A stretch of 64,000 nt of DNA from Thalassospira sp. HF15 (GTDB lineage Bacteria > Pseudomonadota > Alphaproteobacteria > Rhodospirillales > Thalassospiraceae). The stretch spans positions 238,546-302,545 of the forward strand of contig NZ_JAAVKI010000007.1 of NCBI RefSeq assembly GCF_011806525.1, given 5' to 3'. Under the pieces are notes generated by a model. That model worked only from the letters and a program-made list of their open reading frames with translations, was not told where the DNA came from and searched no databases. Below are positions 26,109 through 35,644 of this stretch, in pieces; within the stretch, counting starts at the first letter, position 1, and the number at the start of each line of letters is the position of its first letter. A program made the position numbers and the translations under genes.

Positions 26109-27629
26109 ATGATCTACAAGAATCCAAATGACACCGGCAGTCCGGTCAGCTTCAAAGGCCGCTATGAAAACTTCATCGGCGGTGAATGGGTGGCCCCTGT
26201 AAAGGGTCAGTATTTTGAAAATGTGTCGCCGGTAAACGGCAAGCCATTCTGCGAAGTCGCACGGTCATCGAGTGACGACATCGAAAAGGCACTTGATGCC
26301 GCACACGCTGCCTTCCCGGCATGGGGCAAGACCTCGGTCACGGAACGGGCCAACATGCTCAACAAGATTGCCGATCGCATGGAAGCCAATCTTGAAATGC
26401 TGGCTGTGGCTGAAACATGGGATAATGGCAAGGCCGTGCGTGAAACGCTGGCGGCTGACATTCCGCTTGCCATTGACCATTTCCGCTATTTCGCCGGTGC
26501 CATTCGCGCACAGGAAGGATCGCTTGGCGAAATTGATGACAACACGGTCGCCTATCACTTCCACGAGCCGCTTGGCGTGGTCGGCCAGATCATTCCATGG
26601 AACTTCCCGATCCTGATGGCGGTCTGGAAACTTGCACCGGCCCTTGCTGCTGGCAACTGCGTGGTTCTGAAACCAGCCGAGCAGACCCCGGCATCGATCT
26701 GCGTTCTTCTGGAACTGATTTCCGATCTGATCCCGGCGGGTGTGGTCAACGTTGTGCAGGGCTTTGGCGTTGAAGCCGGCAAGCCGCTGGCACAAAGCAA
26801 CCGTGTGGCCAAGGTCGCCTTTACCGGTGAAACCACCACCGGCCGCCTGATCATGCAGTACGCATCGGAAAACATCATTCCGGTGACCTTGGAGCTTGGC
26901 GGCAAGTCGCCGAACATCTTCTTTGAAGACATCATGGCCGCTGATGACGATTTCCGTCAGAAAGCCGGCGAAGGTCTGGCGATGTTTGCCCTTAACCAGG
27001 GCGAAGTCTGCACCTGTCCGTCGCGCGCGATCATTCAGGAAAGCATCTATGACAAGTTCATGGATGGCGTTCTGTCGCGTGTTGCCAGCATCAAACAGGG
27101 CAACCCGCTTGATACCGACACCATGATGGGTGCGCAGGCCTCGACCGAGCAGATGGAAAAAATCATGTCCTATCTGGATATCGGCAAACAGGAAGGTGCC
27201 GAAGTCCTTTGTGGCGGTGACAAGGCCGATCTCGGCGGTGATCTTTCCGATGGTTTCTATATCCAGCCGACCATCTTCAAGGGCCACAACCGCATGCGGA
27301 TTTTCCAGGAGGAAATCTTTGGCCCGGTCGTATCCGCCACCACGTTCAAGGACGACGCCGAGGCGCTTCATATCGCCAATGACACGCTTTATGGCCTTGG
27401 TGCCGGTGTCTGGACGCGCGATGCCAACCGTTCGTACCGCTTTGGCCGGGACATCAAGGCCGGTCGCGTGTGGACCAACTGCTATCACCTCTATCCGGCA
27501 CATGCTGCCTTTGGCGGTTACAAGCAGTCGGGCATCGGGCGTGAAAACCACAAGATGATGCTCAACCACTATCAGCAGACCAAGAACCTTCTGGTTTCCT
27601 ACGATCCGAAACCGATGGGCTTCTTCTGA
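26109..27629 (+). CDS. NAD-dependent aldehyde dehydrogenase (ExaC/AcoD-like)
   Basis: 506 aa, oxidises an aldehyde (acetaldehyde is typical of this group) to the acid. The NAD-binding and active-site blocks are [29 protein letters not shown], the general base in [10 protein letters not shown], and the catalytic Cys in [17 protein letters not shown] precedes the ATG. An in-frame TTG at 26040 would overlap the sigma-54 promoter and is rejected. It is expressed from that promoter and followed by a DUF779 gene, a pairing often seen with this enzyme group. The AcoR-type activator is encoded divergently. Confidence 0.94.
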   Translation: MIYKNPNDTGSPVSFKGRYENFIGGEWVAPVKGQYFENVSPVNGKPFCEVARSSSDDIEKALDAAHAAFPAWGKTSVTERANMLNKIADRMEANLEMLAVAETWDNGKAVRETLAADIPLAIDHFRYFAGAIRAQEGSLGEIDDNTVAYHFHEPLGVVGQIIPWNFPILMAVWKLAPALAAGNCVVLKPAEQTPASICVLLELISDLIPAGVVNVVQGFGVEAGKPLAQSNRVAKVAFTGETTTGRLIMQYASENIIPVTLELGGKSPNIFFEDIMAADDDFRQKAGEGLAMFALNQGEVCTCPSRAIIQESIYDKFMDGVLSRVASIKQGNPLDTDTMMGAQASTEQMEKIMSYLDIGKQEGAEVLCGGDKADLGGDLSDGFYIQPTIFKGHNRMRIFQEEIFGPVVSATTFKDDAEALHIANDTLYGLGAGVWTRDANRSYRFGRDIKAGRVWTNCYHLYPAHAAFGGYKQSGIGRENHKMMLNHYQQTKNLLVSYDPKPMGFF

Positions 27630-27701
27630 TCTGATCATCTTCACAACCGGACGCAGGCAAAGTCTTGCGTCCGGTCACCTTTCATAACGAAGGAGGTGAC
27701 A

Positions 27702-28100
27702 TTGAGCGGATCAGAAAGTGTTCCCAGCAGGGTGGTTGCAACAGAAGCTGCAACTGCGCTGATCAGGAAGCTTAAGGATATCCACGGGCCGGTAATGTTT
27801 CATCAGTCCGGGGGCTGTTGCGATGGCAGTGCACCGATGTGCTTTCCCGACGGGGAATTCAAAACCGGTGATCAGGATGTGCTGCTGGGCGAGATTGAAG
27901 GCAGCCCGTTCTATATCGGGCGGGCACAGTTCGAATATTGGCGCCATACCCAACTGATCATTGATGTGGTTGATGGGCGTGGTGGCATGTTTTCGCTGGA
28001 AGGGCCCGAAGGCAAACGCTTCCTGACCCGATCACGTATCTTTAGCGACGATGAATGGAACGCGCTTAAAAACGCCGAGGAAAAAGAACCAATTACCTGA
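27702..28100 (+). CDS. DUF779 family protein
   Basis: 132 aa. It has the conserved block FHQSGGCCDGSAPMCFPDGEF, in which three Cys suggest metal or redox function, and YIGRAQFEYWRHTQLIIDVV. Biochemical function is unknown. The start is read as TTG at 27702, five bases after a perfect AGGAGG; a GTG at 27696 would overlap this ribosome site. It lies 72 bases after the aldehyde dehydrogenase gene with no terminator between, so it is the second gene of that sigma-54 operon. Confidence 0.85.
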   Translation: MSGSESVPSRVVATEAATALIRKLKDIHGPVMFHQSGGCCDGSAPMCFPDGEFKTGDQDVLLGEIEGSPFYIGRAQFEYWRHTQLIIDVVDGRGGMFSLEGPEGKRFLTRSRIFSDDEWNALKNAEEKEPIT

Positions 28101-28225
28101 TTATCACGCGCAAACTGCACCTAACCGTGGCGTTTCGTTTTTGGCATCGCCTCCCAAGGTGTCTTCCCGGCGAAACGCAAGAAGAGGCCATCTCATTTCC
28201 CATCGATGCGAAGCTTCTTCCTCCC

Positions 28226-28266
28226 TGCCCGCTGCCTCCCCCCACTTCAGGCGGCGGGCATTTTTT
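28226..28266 (+). terminator. Terminator of the aldehyde dehydrogenase-DUF779 operon
   Basis: The 11-bp GC arms (TGCCCGCTGCC and GGCGGCGGGCA, one mismatch) are followed by six T residues. The T run overlaps the stop codon of the convergent yeiH gene. Confidence 0.8.
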
Positions 28267-29275
28267 ATGCCGACCCAAGGACGACCAGAACACCAGCGGA
28301 AAGCGCACACAACACCAGCAAAGACAAAAGCGCTGCCATCACGACACGTCCGCCAACATGCATGACATTGCGGATATCAACACTCAGTCCCAGGGCCGCC
28401 ATGGCAAGAATGGTCAGAAATGACGAGGTCGTTTTGATCGGCGCACGCGCAATATCGGGGATCAGACCAAACGAACAGGCGACCATCATGGCGATAAAAC
28501 CGATGATGAACCACGGCACGACCTGTGCGACCGGAAGCCTTGTTTCACGCGCCCGCCCACCAATAAGCGCCAGACTAAAGATCACCGGTCCCAGCATCAG
28601 GACCCGGATCAGTTTAACAAGCGTCCCGACCTGCACCGCAAGGGTTCCGGCCGGTGCTGTTGCCGCAAGAACCTGTGGCACGGCATAAACCGTGAGGCCG
28701 GAAAAAATACCATACTGGGTTGCCGATAATCCCAACCCGGCATGGAGCATCGGCAGGACAAAAACAAACAACACCCCAAGGACCGCGGTAAACGAGATCG
28801 AGGCGGCAACGTCATCTGATTTGGCTTCAATCACCGGCGCGGTCGCGGCAATTGCCGAATTGCCACAGATCGAATTGCCACACGCGACCAGCATTGAAAG
28901 ATGACGCGATAACCCCAGCGCGCGACCAATATGGAAGCTGACAAACAGGCTGATACAGACCACAGCAACGATGGCCGCGACCAACCCGCCCCCGGCCGAT
29001 CCGATGGCTTGCGCACTGATCGACGCGCCCAAAAGCACAATGGCGATTTCAAGCACGGTTTTGGCACAAAACCGCACACCGGCAACATAGCGCGGCGCCA
29101 GACCAAACACGGATCGCACCACCACCCCGATCAGAATGGCAAAGACCAAACTTTCCACCCAGCCACGTCCAAACAGCGCATGCTCGGCCTGTTCGGCCAG
29201 TTTGGCGGCAAGCGCCACCAGAAGGGTCACGGCAAGCCCGGGCAGGATCGGTTTGAGGCGGGTATAGAAAAACAT
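28265..29275 (-). CDS. yeiH: YeiH-family putative sulfate exporter
   Basis: 336-aa inner-membrane protein of the YeiH (UPF0324) family with about ten helices. Family blocks include LIGVVVRSVFGL, the polar VACGNSICGNSAIAATAPVI at about residue 130, and FVLPMLHAGLGLS. Members are annotated as exporters of sulfate or related anions on limited evidence. It is divergent from a LysR regulator across about 110 bp, the same arrangement as yeiE-yeiH in E. coli, where YeiE controls sulfite-related genes. Confidence 0.88.
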   Translation of the reverse strand: MFFYTRLKPILPGLAVTLLVALAAKLAEQAEHALFGRGWVESLVFAILIGVVVRSVFGLAPRYVAGVRFCAKTVLEIAIVLLGASISAQAIGSAGGGLVAAIVAVVCISLFVSFHIGRALGLSRHLSMLVACGNSICGNSAIAATAPVIEAKSDDVAASISFTAVLGVLFVFVLPMLHAGLGLSATQYGIFSGLTVYAVPQVLAATAPAGTLAVQVGTLVKLIRVLMLGPVIFSLALIGGRARETRLPVAQVVPWFIIGFIAMMVACSFGLIPDIARAPIKTTSSFLTILAMAALGLSVDIRNVMHVGGRVVMAALLSLLVLCALSAGVLVVLGSA

Positions 29276-29352
29276 GATTTTCCTGTGTTTTGATCACAGT
29301 CGGAAAATCTCACGCCCGACCATTTACTTCCATCGAATAAAAATTCATATTT

Positions 29353-29371
29353 CATTCGATTAAATTGAATG
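29353..29371. promoter_or_regulatory. LysR-type operator between yeiH and the LysR gene
   Basis: CATTC-N9-GAATG forms a perfect 5-bp dyad with the T-N11-A pattern of LysR regulators, 16 bases before the LysR start. This placement suits autoregulation and control of yeiH. Confidence 0.6.
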
Positions 29372-29386
29372 ATTGGGCGCTTGGCC

Positions 29387-30280
29387 ATGATGACACTCGA
29401 ACAGCTTCAGATCTTTGTCGCGGTTGCCGAACGCGAACATCTGACCCGCGCGGCCGAGGCGATTGGCCTCACCCCGTCTGCTGTCAGCTCGGCGATCAAG
29501 AACCTTGAAGGGTTTTATGGCGTCGCGCTGTTTAATCGGGTGGGACGGCGCATCGAACTAACCCAGACCGGGCGGCTGTTTCTGGATGAAGCCAAATCAA
29601 CACTGGCCCGTGCACGTGCCGCAGAACTGACTCTGGCCGAACTTGGTGGCATGCAGCGCGGAGAATTAAACGTTTATGCCAGTCAGACGATTGCCAGTTA
29701 CTGGTTGCCGCCATTTTTGATGAAATTCCATGACCAGTATCCCGGCATCGAAATTCGCCTGACGATTGGCAACACCAAAACCGTATCCGACGCGGTGCGT
29801 GGCGGGGCGGCTGATATCGGCTTTATTGAAGGTGATATTGATGAACCAGCGCTCGCCAAACGCGAAGTTGCCGAAGACGCACTGGTGATTGTTGTCTCCC
29901 CCAAACATCCGTGGGCCAGCGGAAAACCGCTAAGCCCGCAAGCCCTCATCACCCAGACCAACTGGATCCTGCGTGAAGCCGGTTCGGGCACAAGGTCGGA
30001 ATTTGAAACCGCCCTTCGTGATCAGGGGGTTGATCCCACGCGGATTAATATCGCCTTGGTCCTGCCCAGCAACGAGGCCGTGATTACCGCAGTTGAAAAC
30101 GGCATCGCCGCCACCGCCGTTTCGCAGTTCGCGGTCAGTTCGCTCATCGCCCAGGGCCGCCTTGCACGCGCCAACTTCCCGATCCCGCCACGCAAATTCA
30201 TGGTGCTCCGCCACAAGGAACGCCAGCAAACGCAAAGTTCGCTGGCACTTGAGAAGTTGACCATCACTGGCGACTTGTAG
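29387..30280 (+). CDS. LysR-family transcriptional regulator, divergent from yeiH
   Basis: 297 aa. The N-terminal winged helix covers residues 1-65 (LEQLQIFVAVAEREHLTRAA, then LTPSAVSSAIKNLE). The C-terminal LysR substrate-binding domain runs from about 90 and includes LNVYASQTIASYWLPPFL, a form shared with CysB/YeiE-like regulators. The start is at ATG-ATG 29387; no strong Shine-Dalgarno is seen. Likely target: yeiH, from the shared intergenic operator. Effector unknown. Confidence 0.9.
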   Translation: MMTLEQLQIFVAVAEREHLTRAAEAIGLTPSAVSSAIKNLEGFYGVALFNRVGRRIELTQTGRLFLDEAKSTLARARAAELTLAELGGMQRGELNVYASQTIASYWLPPFLMKFHDQYPGIEIRLTIGNTKTVSDAVRGGAADIGFIEGDIDEPALAKREVAEDALVIVVSPKHPWASGKPLSPQALITQTNWILREAGSGTRSEFETALRDQGVDPTRINIALVLPSNEAVITAVENGIAATAVSQFAVSSLIAQGRLARANFPIPPRKFMVLRHKERQQTQSSLALEKLTITGDL

Positions 30281-30314
30281 GTCAGTAGGATATTAGAAAT
30301 TGACTACCCACGAA

Positions 30315-31238
30315 CTAGGATTCTCCTGAGATTTGAGCTTCTAAACTTTCAGAACCACCGAAAGTATCATTCAAACGCGCCTCGCCAACCAAGTAGGCTC
30401 TGGAAATGATCACGGCTTCCACATAGCAGAAAAAAGTGAACATAATCCCAGTGAAGATACCAATTGCGATTAACGTTCCCAACGAGATATTCGTTACTCC
30501 TGCCTCTACATTATCCAGGAAGATCTTTGCCATAGTTGGCGCCAAAATCGCAGTAAAAAAAATCTGAAACGGTAGTAAAGCAAGCCCAATCAACAAATTT
30601 TTGCCGATAAAAAACCAGAACGTTTTTTTACCACGTGCAAGAGCGCGGCTTAGCGATTGACCAGCATCTCGAAACACAGAGACAGGCCAAGTCAACAAAA
30701 GAATAAACGCGACAAACAAACATGTATGTAAAGCAAAAGGCCCTAAAAACATAATTGACGGAAGCGTCGACTGTCCGCGATCTAGAAACGAAGGGATCAA
30801 AAAGGAAAATGCCAATCCTTCGGATACGATAAGACCAAAGCCGATAAAAACGAACACGTTTAAGCGCTTAATAAAACCGAACATAAGAGGGCGCTGTTCT
30901 CTTGCGAATGCAGCCCAACACACCACCCCGTTCAAAACCATGGAGTGGACCAAATACGCAATTAGCGAGAAAGCGACCCCGACAAAAAGAATATTAAGCG
31001 CAGAATTAACTGTATTCACGGTTATGATCCGCGCGATGTCTGGCGTTCCAATAACAGCATCAAAAGCTGAAAGCTGAAGCTTACTCATTACAACGCTGAA
31101 CGCTGACATCCCGATAACAATAAGAAGGTTTATTGGGAAATTGTACCAAAACCCATCCCAAGCATCTCGCAGAATCCAGCGCTCAAAATACGGATCATTG
31201 GCATTTTTAGGTTGTTTTTGAGCTTCATCCTCAGTCAT
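30315..31238 (-). CDS. Unrecognised polytopic membrane protein, low GC
   Basis: 307 aa with about six to seven hydrophobic helices (first near 30-50, last near 265-285). The soluble N-terminus is short and charged and the C-terminal tail polar. No known transporter motif is seen. Base composition is clearly more AT-rich than the flanking genes, pointing to acquisition. The terminal helix ends SRAYLVGEARL, resembling SKAYRYGETRL in the membrane protein at 37049-37948, so the two may be distant relatives. GGGGG precedes the ATG. It lies between the LysR gene and cioA and is transcribed against both. Confidence 0.65.
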   Translation of the reverse strand: MTEDEAQKQPKNANDPYFERWILRDAWDGFWYNFPINLLIVIGMSAFSVVMSKLQLSAFDAVIGTPDIARIITVNTVNSALNILFVGVAFSLIAYLVHSMVLNGVVCWAAFAREQRPLMFGFIKRLNVFVFIGFGLIVSEGLAFSFLIPSFLDRGQSTLPSIMFLGPFALHTCLFVAFILLLTWPVSVFRDAGQSLSRALARGKKTFWFFIGKNLLIGLALLPFQIFFTAILAPTMAKIFLDNVEAGVTNISLGTLIAIGIFTGIMFTFFCYVEAVIISRAYLVGEARLNDTFGGSESLEAQISGES

Positions 31239-31570
31239 AAGTTCCCCCGACTTTCCGACTACCAATCCGGCTACATACAACTGATAAGCGAGTTCTGAAA
31301 CTCAAACAAACCTATTTTATCTCCCACCAAAAAAAACACAGTCTTACGTATCTCGCCATTACTTGTCTTGCGCCGGTAATTTAAAAATATTCCAAATGTA
31401 AATTGCGCATTCGCAATGCAGCATTTTCCTGTCACTCTTAATGCTCTATCTGACAGGGCAACCTGTGCATGCGCCACCCATTAACGACACATGCATCCGT
31501 CAAGGAGCACTTCCGATAATGGAAGATGCAGAGTTGTCCTGAGGCTTCGCCACCTTAGAGGACCCTGCCA
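31239..31570. other. Gene-free AT-rich region upstream of cioA with two inverted repeats
   Basis: No gene is supported here. It holds ATTGCG-CATT-CGCAAT (31402-31417) and CCTGTCA/TGACAGG (31429-31435 and 31451-31457), which are candidate operators for the bd oxidase. No FNR-like TTGAT-N4-ATCAA site was seen. An AGAGGA ribosome site sits just before the cioA ATG. Confidence 0.5.
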
Positions 31571-32959
31571 ATGCTTGATGCAGAACTATTGGCGCGCATA
31601 CAGTTTGCCTTTACCGTCTCGTTCCACATTATCTTCCCGTCCTTCACCATCGGACTGGCAAGTTACCTGTTCGTGCTTGAAGCCCTTTGGCTTCGCACCA
31701 AGGACGAGACCTATCTTTCACTTTACAAATTCTGGATGAAAATCTTTGCCCTCGCCTTTGGCATGGGCGTCGTATCCGGAATTGTCATGTCCTATCAGTT
31801 CGGCACGAACTGGGGACCGTTTTCCGAATTTACCGGCGGTGTCGTCGGCCCGCTTCTGGCCTATGAGGTGCTTAGCGCCTTCTTCCTGGAGGCCGGCTTC
31901 CTTGGTATCATGTTGTTTGGCCTAAACCGTGTCGGTCCGAAACTGCACTTTACCGCCACCACCATGGTCGCCATCGGCACGCTGTTTTCGGCCTTCTGGA
32001 TTTTGTCGGCCAACAGCTGGATGCAGACCCCGGATGGTTATGTAATCGAAAATGGCCGCGTGGTTGTTTCAAGCTGGATCGATGCGATCTTTAATCCAAG
32101 CTTCCCGTATCGTCTGGTCCATATGGTGCTGGCGGCTTACCTCACCACCGCGCTTGCGGTGGGTGCGGTTGGCGCTTGGCATCTGATGAAGGATCGCGAA
32201 AACCGTGCTGCAAAGGTCATGTTTTCCATGGCGATGTGGATGGCCGCCATTCTTGGTCCGATCCAGATCTTTGCCGGCGACCTGCACGGGCTGAATACCC
32301 TTGAGCATCAACCGGCAAAGGTCGCCGCAATGGAAGGGCATTTTGAAACGTATGAAGGTGCCCCCCTGATCCTGTTTGGCATGCCCGACATGGAAGAAGA
32401 GGAAACCAAATACGCGGTCGAAATTCCAAAACTGGGTTCGATGATCCTGACCCATGAATGGGATGGCAAGATCACCGGCCTTAAGGACTTCGCCCCCGAA
32501 GACCGCCCGAATGCACCGATTGTGTTCTGGACCTTCCGGATCATGGTTGCGTTGGGTGTTCTGATGGCGCTTTTGGGGATTGCCAGCCTGGTAGCCCGCA
32601 TGCGCAAGAAGCTTTATAGCTGTGGTTACTTGCATCGCTTTGCGCTTTTGATGGGGCCAAGTGGCTTTATCGCCATTCTGGCGGGCTGGTTTACCACCGA
32701 AGTCGGACGGCAGCCCTGGGTGGTTTATGGCCTGATGCGCACATCCGAGGCCGGATCACCGGTAGCCCCCATGGCCATTGCCGGATCGCTGATCGCCTTT
32801 GTGGTGGTCTATGCCATCGTGTTCGGGGTCGGTACGGCCTATATCCTGCGCGCCATGGTCAAGGACCCGCGTAGCGCCCACGTTCCCGAAGAAAGTGAAA
32901 TCATGCGCGCGGGTGGTCGTCAGTCAACCGCAGCACATCCCCCAGTGGCAGGAGAATGA
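31571..32959 (+). CDS. cioA: Cytochrome bd ubiquinol oxidase subunit I (cyanide-insensitive type)
   Basis: 462-aa inner-membrane subunit that carries the haems and oxidises ubiquinol while reducing oxygen. A haem-ligand His lies in FTVSFHIIFPSFTIG near residue 18. The quinol loop is short, and the C-terminal part has EVGRQPWVVYGLMRT, the form typical of CioA rather than long-loop CydA. It overlaps the subunit II reading region by a few bases, so the two are coupled. The product gives aerobic respiration that is resistant to cyanide and to low oxygen. Confidence 0.93.
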   Translation: MLDAELLARIQFAFTVSFHIIFPSFTIGLASYLFVLEALWLRTKDETYLSLYKFWMKIFALAFGMGVVSGIVMSYQFGTNWGPFSEFTGGVVGPLLAYEVLSAFFLEAGFLGIMLFGLNRVGPKLHFTATTMVAIGTLFSAFWILSANSWMQTPDGYVIENGRVVVSSWIDAIFNPSFPYRLVHMVLAAYLTTALAVGAVGAWHLMKDRENRAAKVMFSMAMWMAAILGPIQIFAGDLHGLNTLEHQPAKVAAMEGHFETYEGAPLILFGMPDMEEEETKYAVEIPKLGSMILTHEWDGKITGLKDFAPEDRPNAPIVFWTFRIMVALGVLMALLGIASLVARMRKKLYSCGYLHRFALLMGPSGFIAILAGWFTTEVGRQPWVVYGLMRTSEAGSPVAPMAIAGSLIAFVVVYAIVFGVGTAYILRAMVKDPRSAHVPEESEIMRAGGRQSTAAHPPVAGE

Positions 32960-32961
32960 TC

Positions 32962-33954
32962 ATGGATTATCAACTGATCTGGGTTCTTTTGATCGCGGTT
33001 GCCGTCTTTTCCTATGTCACGCTCGATGGCTTTGACCTTGGCATCGGCATCCTCTTCCCCTTCATCAAGGATCCGAAAAATCGCGGGCGGATGATGAATA
33101 CCGTCGCGCCCGTGTGGGATGGCAATGAAACCTGGCTGATCCTTGGCGGGGGTGGCCTTTATGCCGCCTTCCCGCTGGCCTATTCGTTACTGATGACAGC
33201 CTTTTATATTCCGGTCTTCACCATGTTACTCGCCCTTGTGTTTCGCGGCGTGGCATTTGAATTCCGGTTTAAAAGCAAGAACCATCAGAAACACTGGGAC
33301 TTTGCCTTTTCAGCCGGGTCAATCATTGCGGCCGCCATGCAGGGTGCGATGCTGGGCGGCTTTATCGAAGGTATTGCCGTTGAAAATGGACGGTTCGTCG
33401 GCGGTGCGTTCGATTGGCTGAGCCCGTTTTCGATCTTCTGTGCCACGGCGGTTGTGGTGGGCTATGGCCTGCTTGGTACCGGCTGGCTGATCATGAAGAT
33501 GGAAGGCGATTTTCAGGGCAATCTGCGCAAGCTCGCCAAACCGGCGGTGATCTGGATGGCAGCCAATCTTGGCGTGGTATCGCTGATGACAACCTACGTC
33601 AATCCGGTCTACGCGCAGCGCTGGTTTGAAGCGCCCAACATCTTCTATCTCGCCCCGATCCCGCTTGTAACCGTCGGGTTGCTGTATTGGCTTTGGCATG
33701 CGGTCAAGAAGCGCGAGAAAACCGTGTTTGGCATTACGCTTGGGATCTTCTTCCTGAGTTACGTCGGCTTCGGGATTACGCTTTTCCCGAATATCGTGCC
33801 GCCGGTGATCACCTTCCGCGATGCGGCAGCGCCGGAAAACAGCCTTGCCTTCATGCTGGTGGGGGCTGTGGTTCTGCTGCCGATCATTCTGGGCTACACC
33901 GCCTATGCCTATTGGGTATTCCGCGGCAAAACCGGGGATGAGGGGTATCACTAA
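32962..33954 (+). CDS. cioB: Cytochrome bd ubiquinol oxidase subunit II
   Basis: 330-aa membrane subunit partnering subunit I. The start sequence MDYQLIWVLLIAVAVF is followed by the signature TLDGFDLGIGILFPF, then WDGNETWLILGGGGLYAAFP. The ATG at 32962 is seven bases after AGGAG; an ATG six bases earlier, overlapping the cioA stop, is too close to the ribosome site. Its TAA overlaps the ATG of the small DUF2474 gene. Confidence 0.93.
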   Translation: MDYQLIWVLLIAVAVFSYVTLDGFDLGIGILFPFIKDPKNRGRMMNTVAPVWDGNETWLILGGGGLYAAFPLAYSLLMTAFYIPVFTMLLALVFRGVAFEFRFKSKNHQKHWDFAFSAGSIIAAAMQGAMLGGFIEGIAVENGRFVGGAFDWLSPFSIFCATAVVVGYGLLGTGWLIMKMEGDFQGNLRKLAKPAVIWMAANLGVVSLMTTYVNPVYAQRWFEAPNIFYLAPIPLVTVGLLYWLWHAVKKREKTVFGITLGIFFLSYVGFGITLFPNIVPPVITFRDAAAPENSLAFMLVGAVVLLPIILGYTAYAYWVFRGKTGDEGYH

Positions 33955-34076
33955 TGATCAGTCTTAAATCACCAAAGGCCCGCAGGTGGCTGTGGTTCAT
34001 TGGCCTTTATGTCGGCGGCGTTGTGTCACTTGGGGCATTGTCACTGTTGCTGCGCGCCCTGATGGGACAGGCATAG
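33954..34076 (+). CDS. DUF2474-family small membrane protein, accessory to bd oxidase
   Basis: 40 aa, one transmembrane helix (WLWFIGLYVGGVVSLGALSL) after a basic N-terminus. It starts in a TAATG overlap with cioB. Short single-helix proteins in this position (CydX, DUF2474) stabilise or complete bd oxidases; the Trp and Tyr-x-x-Gly pattern fits DUF2474. Easily missed because of its length. Confidence 0.8.
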   Translation: MISLKSPKARRWLWFIGLYVGGVVSLGALSLLLRALMGQA

Positions 34077-34133
34077 CAAAGACCTGCTTGATATAACTCC
34101 CGTGACCTGCTGCCCCCGGCAGCAGGCCCTCCG

Positions 34134-34170
34134 CCCGGCAGCAATCCCTATCCGCTGCCGGGTTCTTTTT
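34134..34170 (+). terminator. Terminator of the cioAB-DUF2474 operon
   Basis: A perfect 9-bp stem CCCGGCAGC/GCTGCCGGG and an 11-base loop, followed by TTCTTTTTT. Confidence 0.88.
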
Positions 34171-34174
34171 TGTC

Positions 34175-35395
34175 TTACTGATTGTCCTTGCGCCGAATCA
34201 GATCGGCCAGTCGGGTAATCCCGTCCTTGATCCGGTCCATCTTCTCGGTCGAGAAGCTGAGCCGCGCGGTGTTCTTGCCACTGCCATCGGTAAAGAAGGC
34301 CTGACCGGGCACGAAAGCGACCTGAACATCTTCCAGCGCCTCTTCAAGCAACTGACGGGCATTGATATGTTCCGGCAAGGTCAGCCAGACGAACATGCCT
34401 CCCTCGGGCCTTGTCCATGACACATCTTCGGGCATTGTTTCAGTCAGGGTTTGCAGCATCACATCACGCTTGGCGCGATAGGACGTGCGCAGTTTTTCAA
34501 GATGCGCCGGGAACAGTTTTGTCGCAGCACGCAGCGCTGCTTCCTGATTGACTGTCGAAACATGCAGGTTACCGGCCTGCATCATCAGAACCAGTTTATC
34601 GATCACAGGACGCGGCGCACAGACCCACCCAATACGAAGGGCCGGGGCCAGCGTTTTGGAAAACGTCCCCAACTGAATGACATTGCCCGATGACAGGTCG
34701 CTACCCTGATCATCAAGGCTAAGCAGTGATGGCAGGCTTTCCGCACCGCTATAGGACAGCTTGCTGTATGCGGCATCTTCGATCAGGACCGCACCATGAC
34801 GGCAGGCCAGATCCAGCACGGCCTTGCGGCGTTCAATGGACCAGGATCGGCCCGTGGGGTTCTGGAAATCCGGGGCGACATAGGCCACCCGGGCGCCCTT
34901 GGCAAAGGCGTCTTCCAACTGGCTCAAGACCGGACCTTCATCCTCGGCATCAACACCGACATAGTTTGGCAAGCGGGTTGAAAAGGCCTGCATCGCGCCC
35001 AGATAGCTTGGCTTTTCAACAATCAGGTCGCGCCCTTCTTCGAGCAATAAACGCGCAAGGATATCAAGCCCCTGCTGTGCCCCATTGGTGATCAGGACAT
35101 TGTCAATCGTGCGCCTAGCCCCCTGTTCAGCCAAATCATCGACAATCCATTGGCGCAGGGCGGGCAAACCTTCACTGACCGAATATTGCAGACTGCGGCG
35201 CGCCTGCGCGCCGTCCTGCATCATCGCGCCATAAATGTCGCGAAAGGTCTCAACCGGAAACAGATCAGGGTCCGGCACGCCACCGGCAAAGGAAATGACT
35301 TCCGGGCGCTCCGCCACTTTCAACAAATCCCGAATTTCAGAGGCCACCAGCACCCGCGCATCCCGCGCAATCAGATCATTCCAGCTTACAGACAT
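34175..35395 (-). CDS. PLP-dependent aminotransferase class I/II (2-aminoadipate type)
   Basis: 406 aa, fold type I. The N-terminal block SFAGGVPDPDLFPVE matches the LysN/ARO8-like group. PLP contacts are seen in TNGAQQGLD, DFQNPTGRSWS, EDAAYS, and the Schiff-base Lys in GTFSKTLAPALRIGW; the substrate-carboxylate Arg lies near ARLSFS. It transfers amino groups between an amino acid (2-aminoadipate, aromatic or branched) and a 2-oxo acid; the exact substrate is not assigned. GGAAG lies six bases before the ATG. Confidence 0.9.
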   Translation of the reverse strand: MSVSWNDLIARDARVLVASEIRDLLKVAERPEVISFAGGVPDPDLFPVETFRDIYGAMMQDGAQARRSLQYSVSEGLPALRQWIVDDLAEQGARRTIDNVLITNGAQQGLDILARLLLEEGRDLIVEKPSYLGAMQAFSTRLPNYVGVDAEDEGPVLSQLEDAFAKGARVAYVAPDFQNPTGRSWSIERRKAVLDLACRHGAVLIEDAAYSKLSYSGAESLPSLLSLDDQGSDLSSGNVIQLGTFSKTLAPALRIGWVCAPRPVIDKLVLMMQAGNLHVSTVNQEAALRAATKLFPAHLEKLRTSYRAKRDVMLQTLTETMPEDVSWTRPEGGMFVWLTLPEHINARQLLEEALEDVQVAFVPGQAFFTDGSGKNTARLSFSTEKMDRIKDGITRLADLIRRKDNQ

Positions 35396-35644
35396 TTCAA
35401 ACTTCCAATTAGGTCAGTATTCATGTCCTTTAAATGGAGCTTTCCACCACGTAAAATCAAGTTATTTTCAATACGAAGATAAAATTTGAAATAAAATTAC
35501 TTAAAATTCGCCATTTCGGCACATTTCCGGAATGCGAAATAAAGCCGCGAGTAGCAACCCGCAATGTTTATGCATGGCAGAACAGCCGCAGGAGAAAACC
35601 TCCCCTGCTGCTGTTGTGAAATTGCAATAGTGTGCGATCAGGTT

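Noticed and set aside
26265..27644. Minus-strand open frame (459 codons) opposite the aldehyde dehydrogenase
   Set aside because: A shadow of a high-GC gene; the sense strand is a clear enzyme with all motifs.
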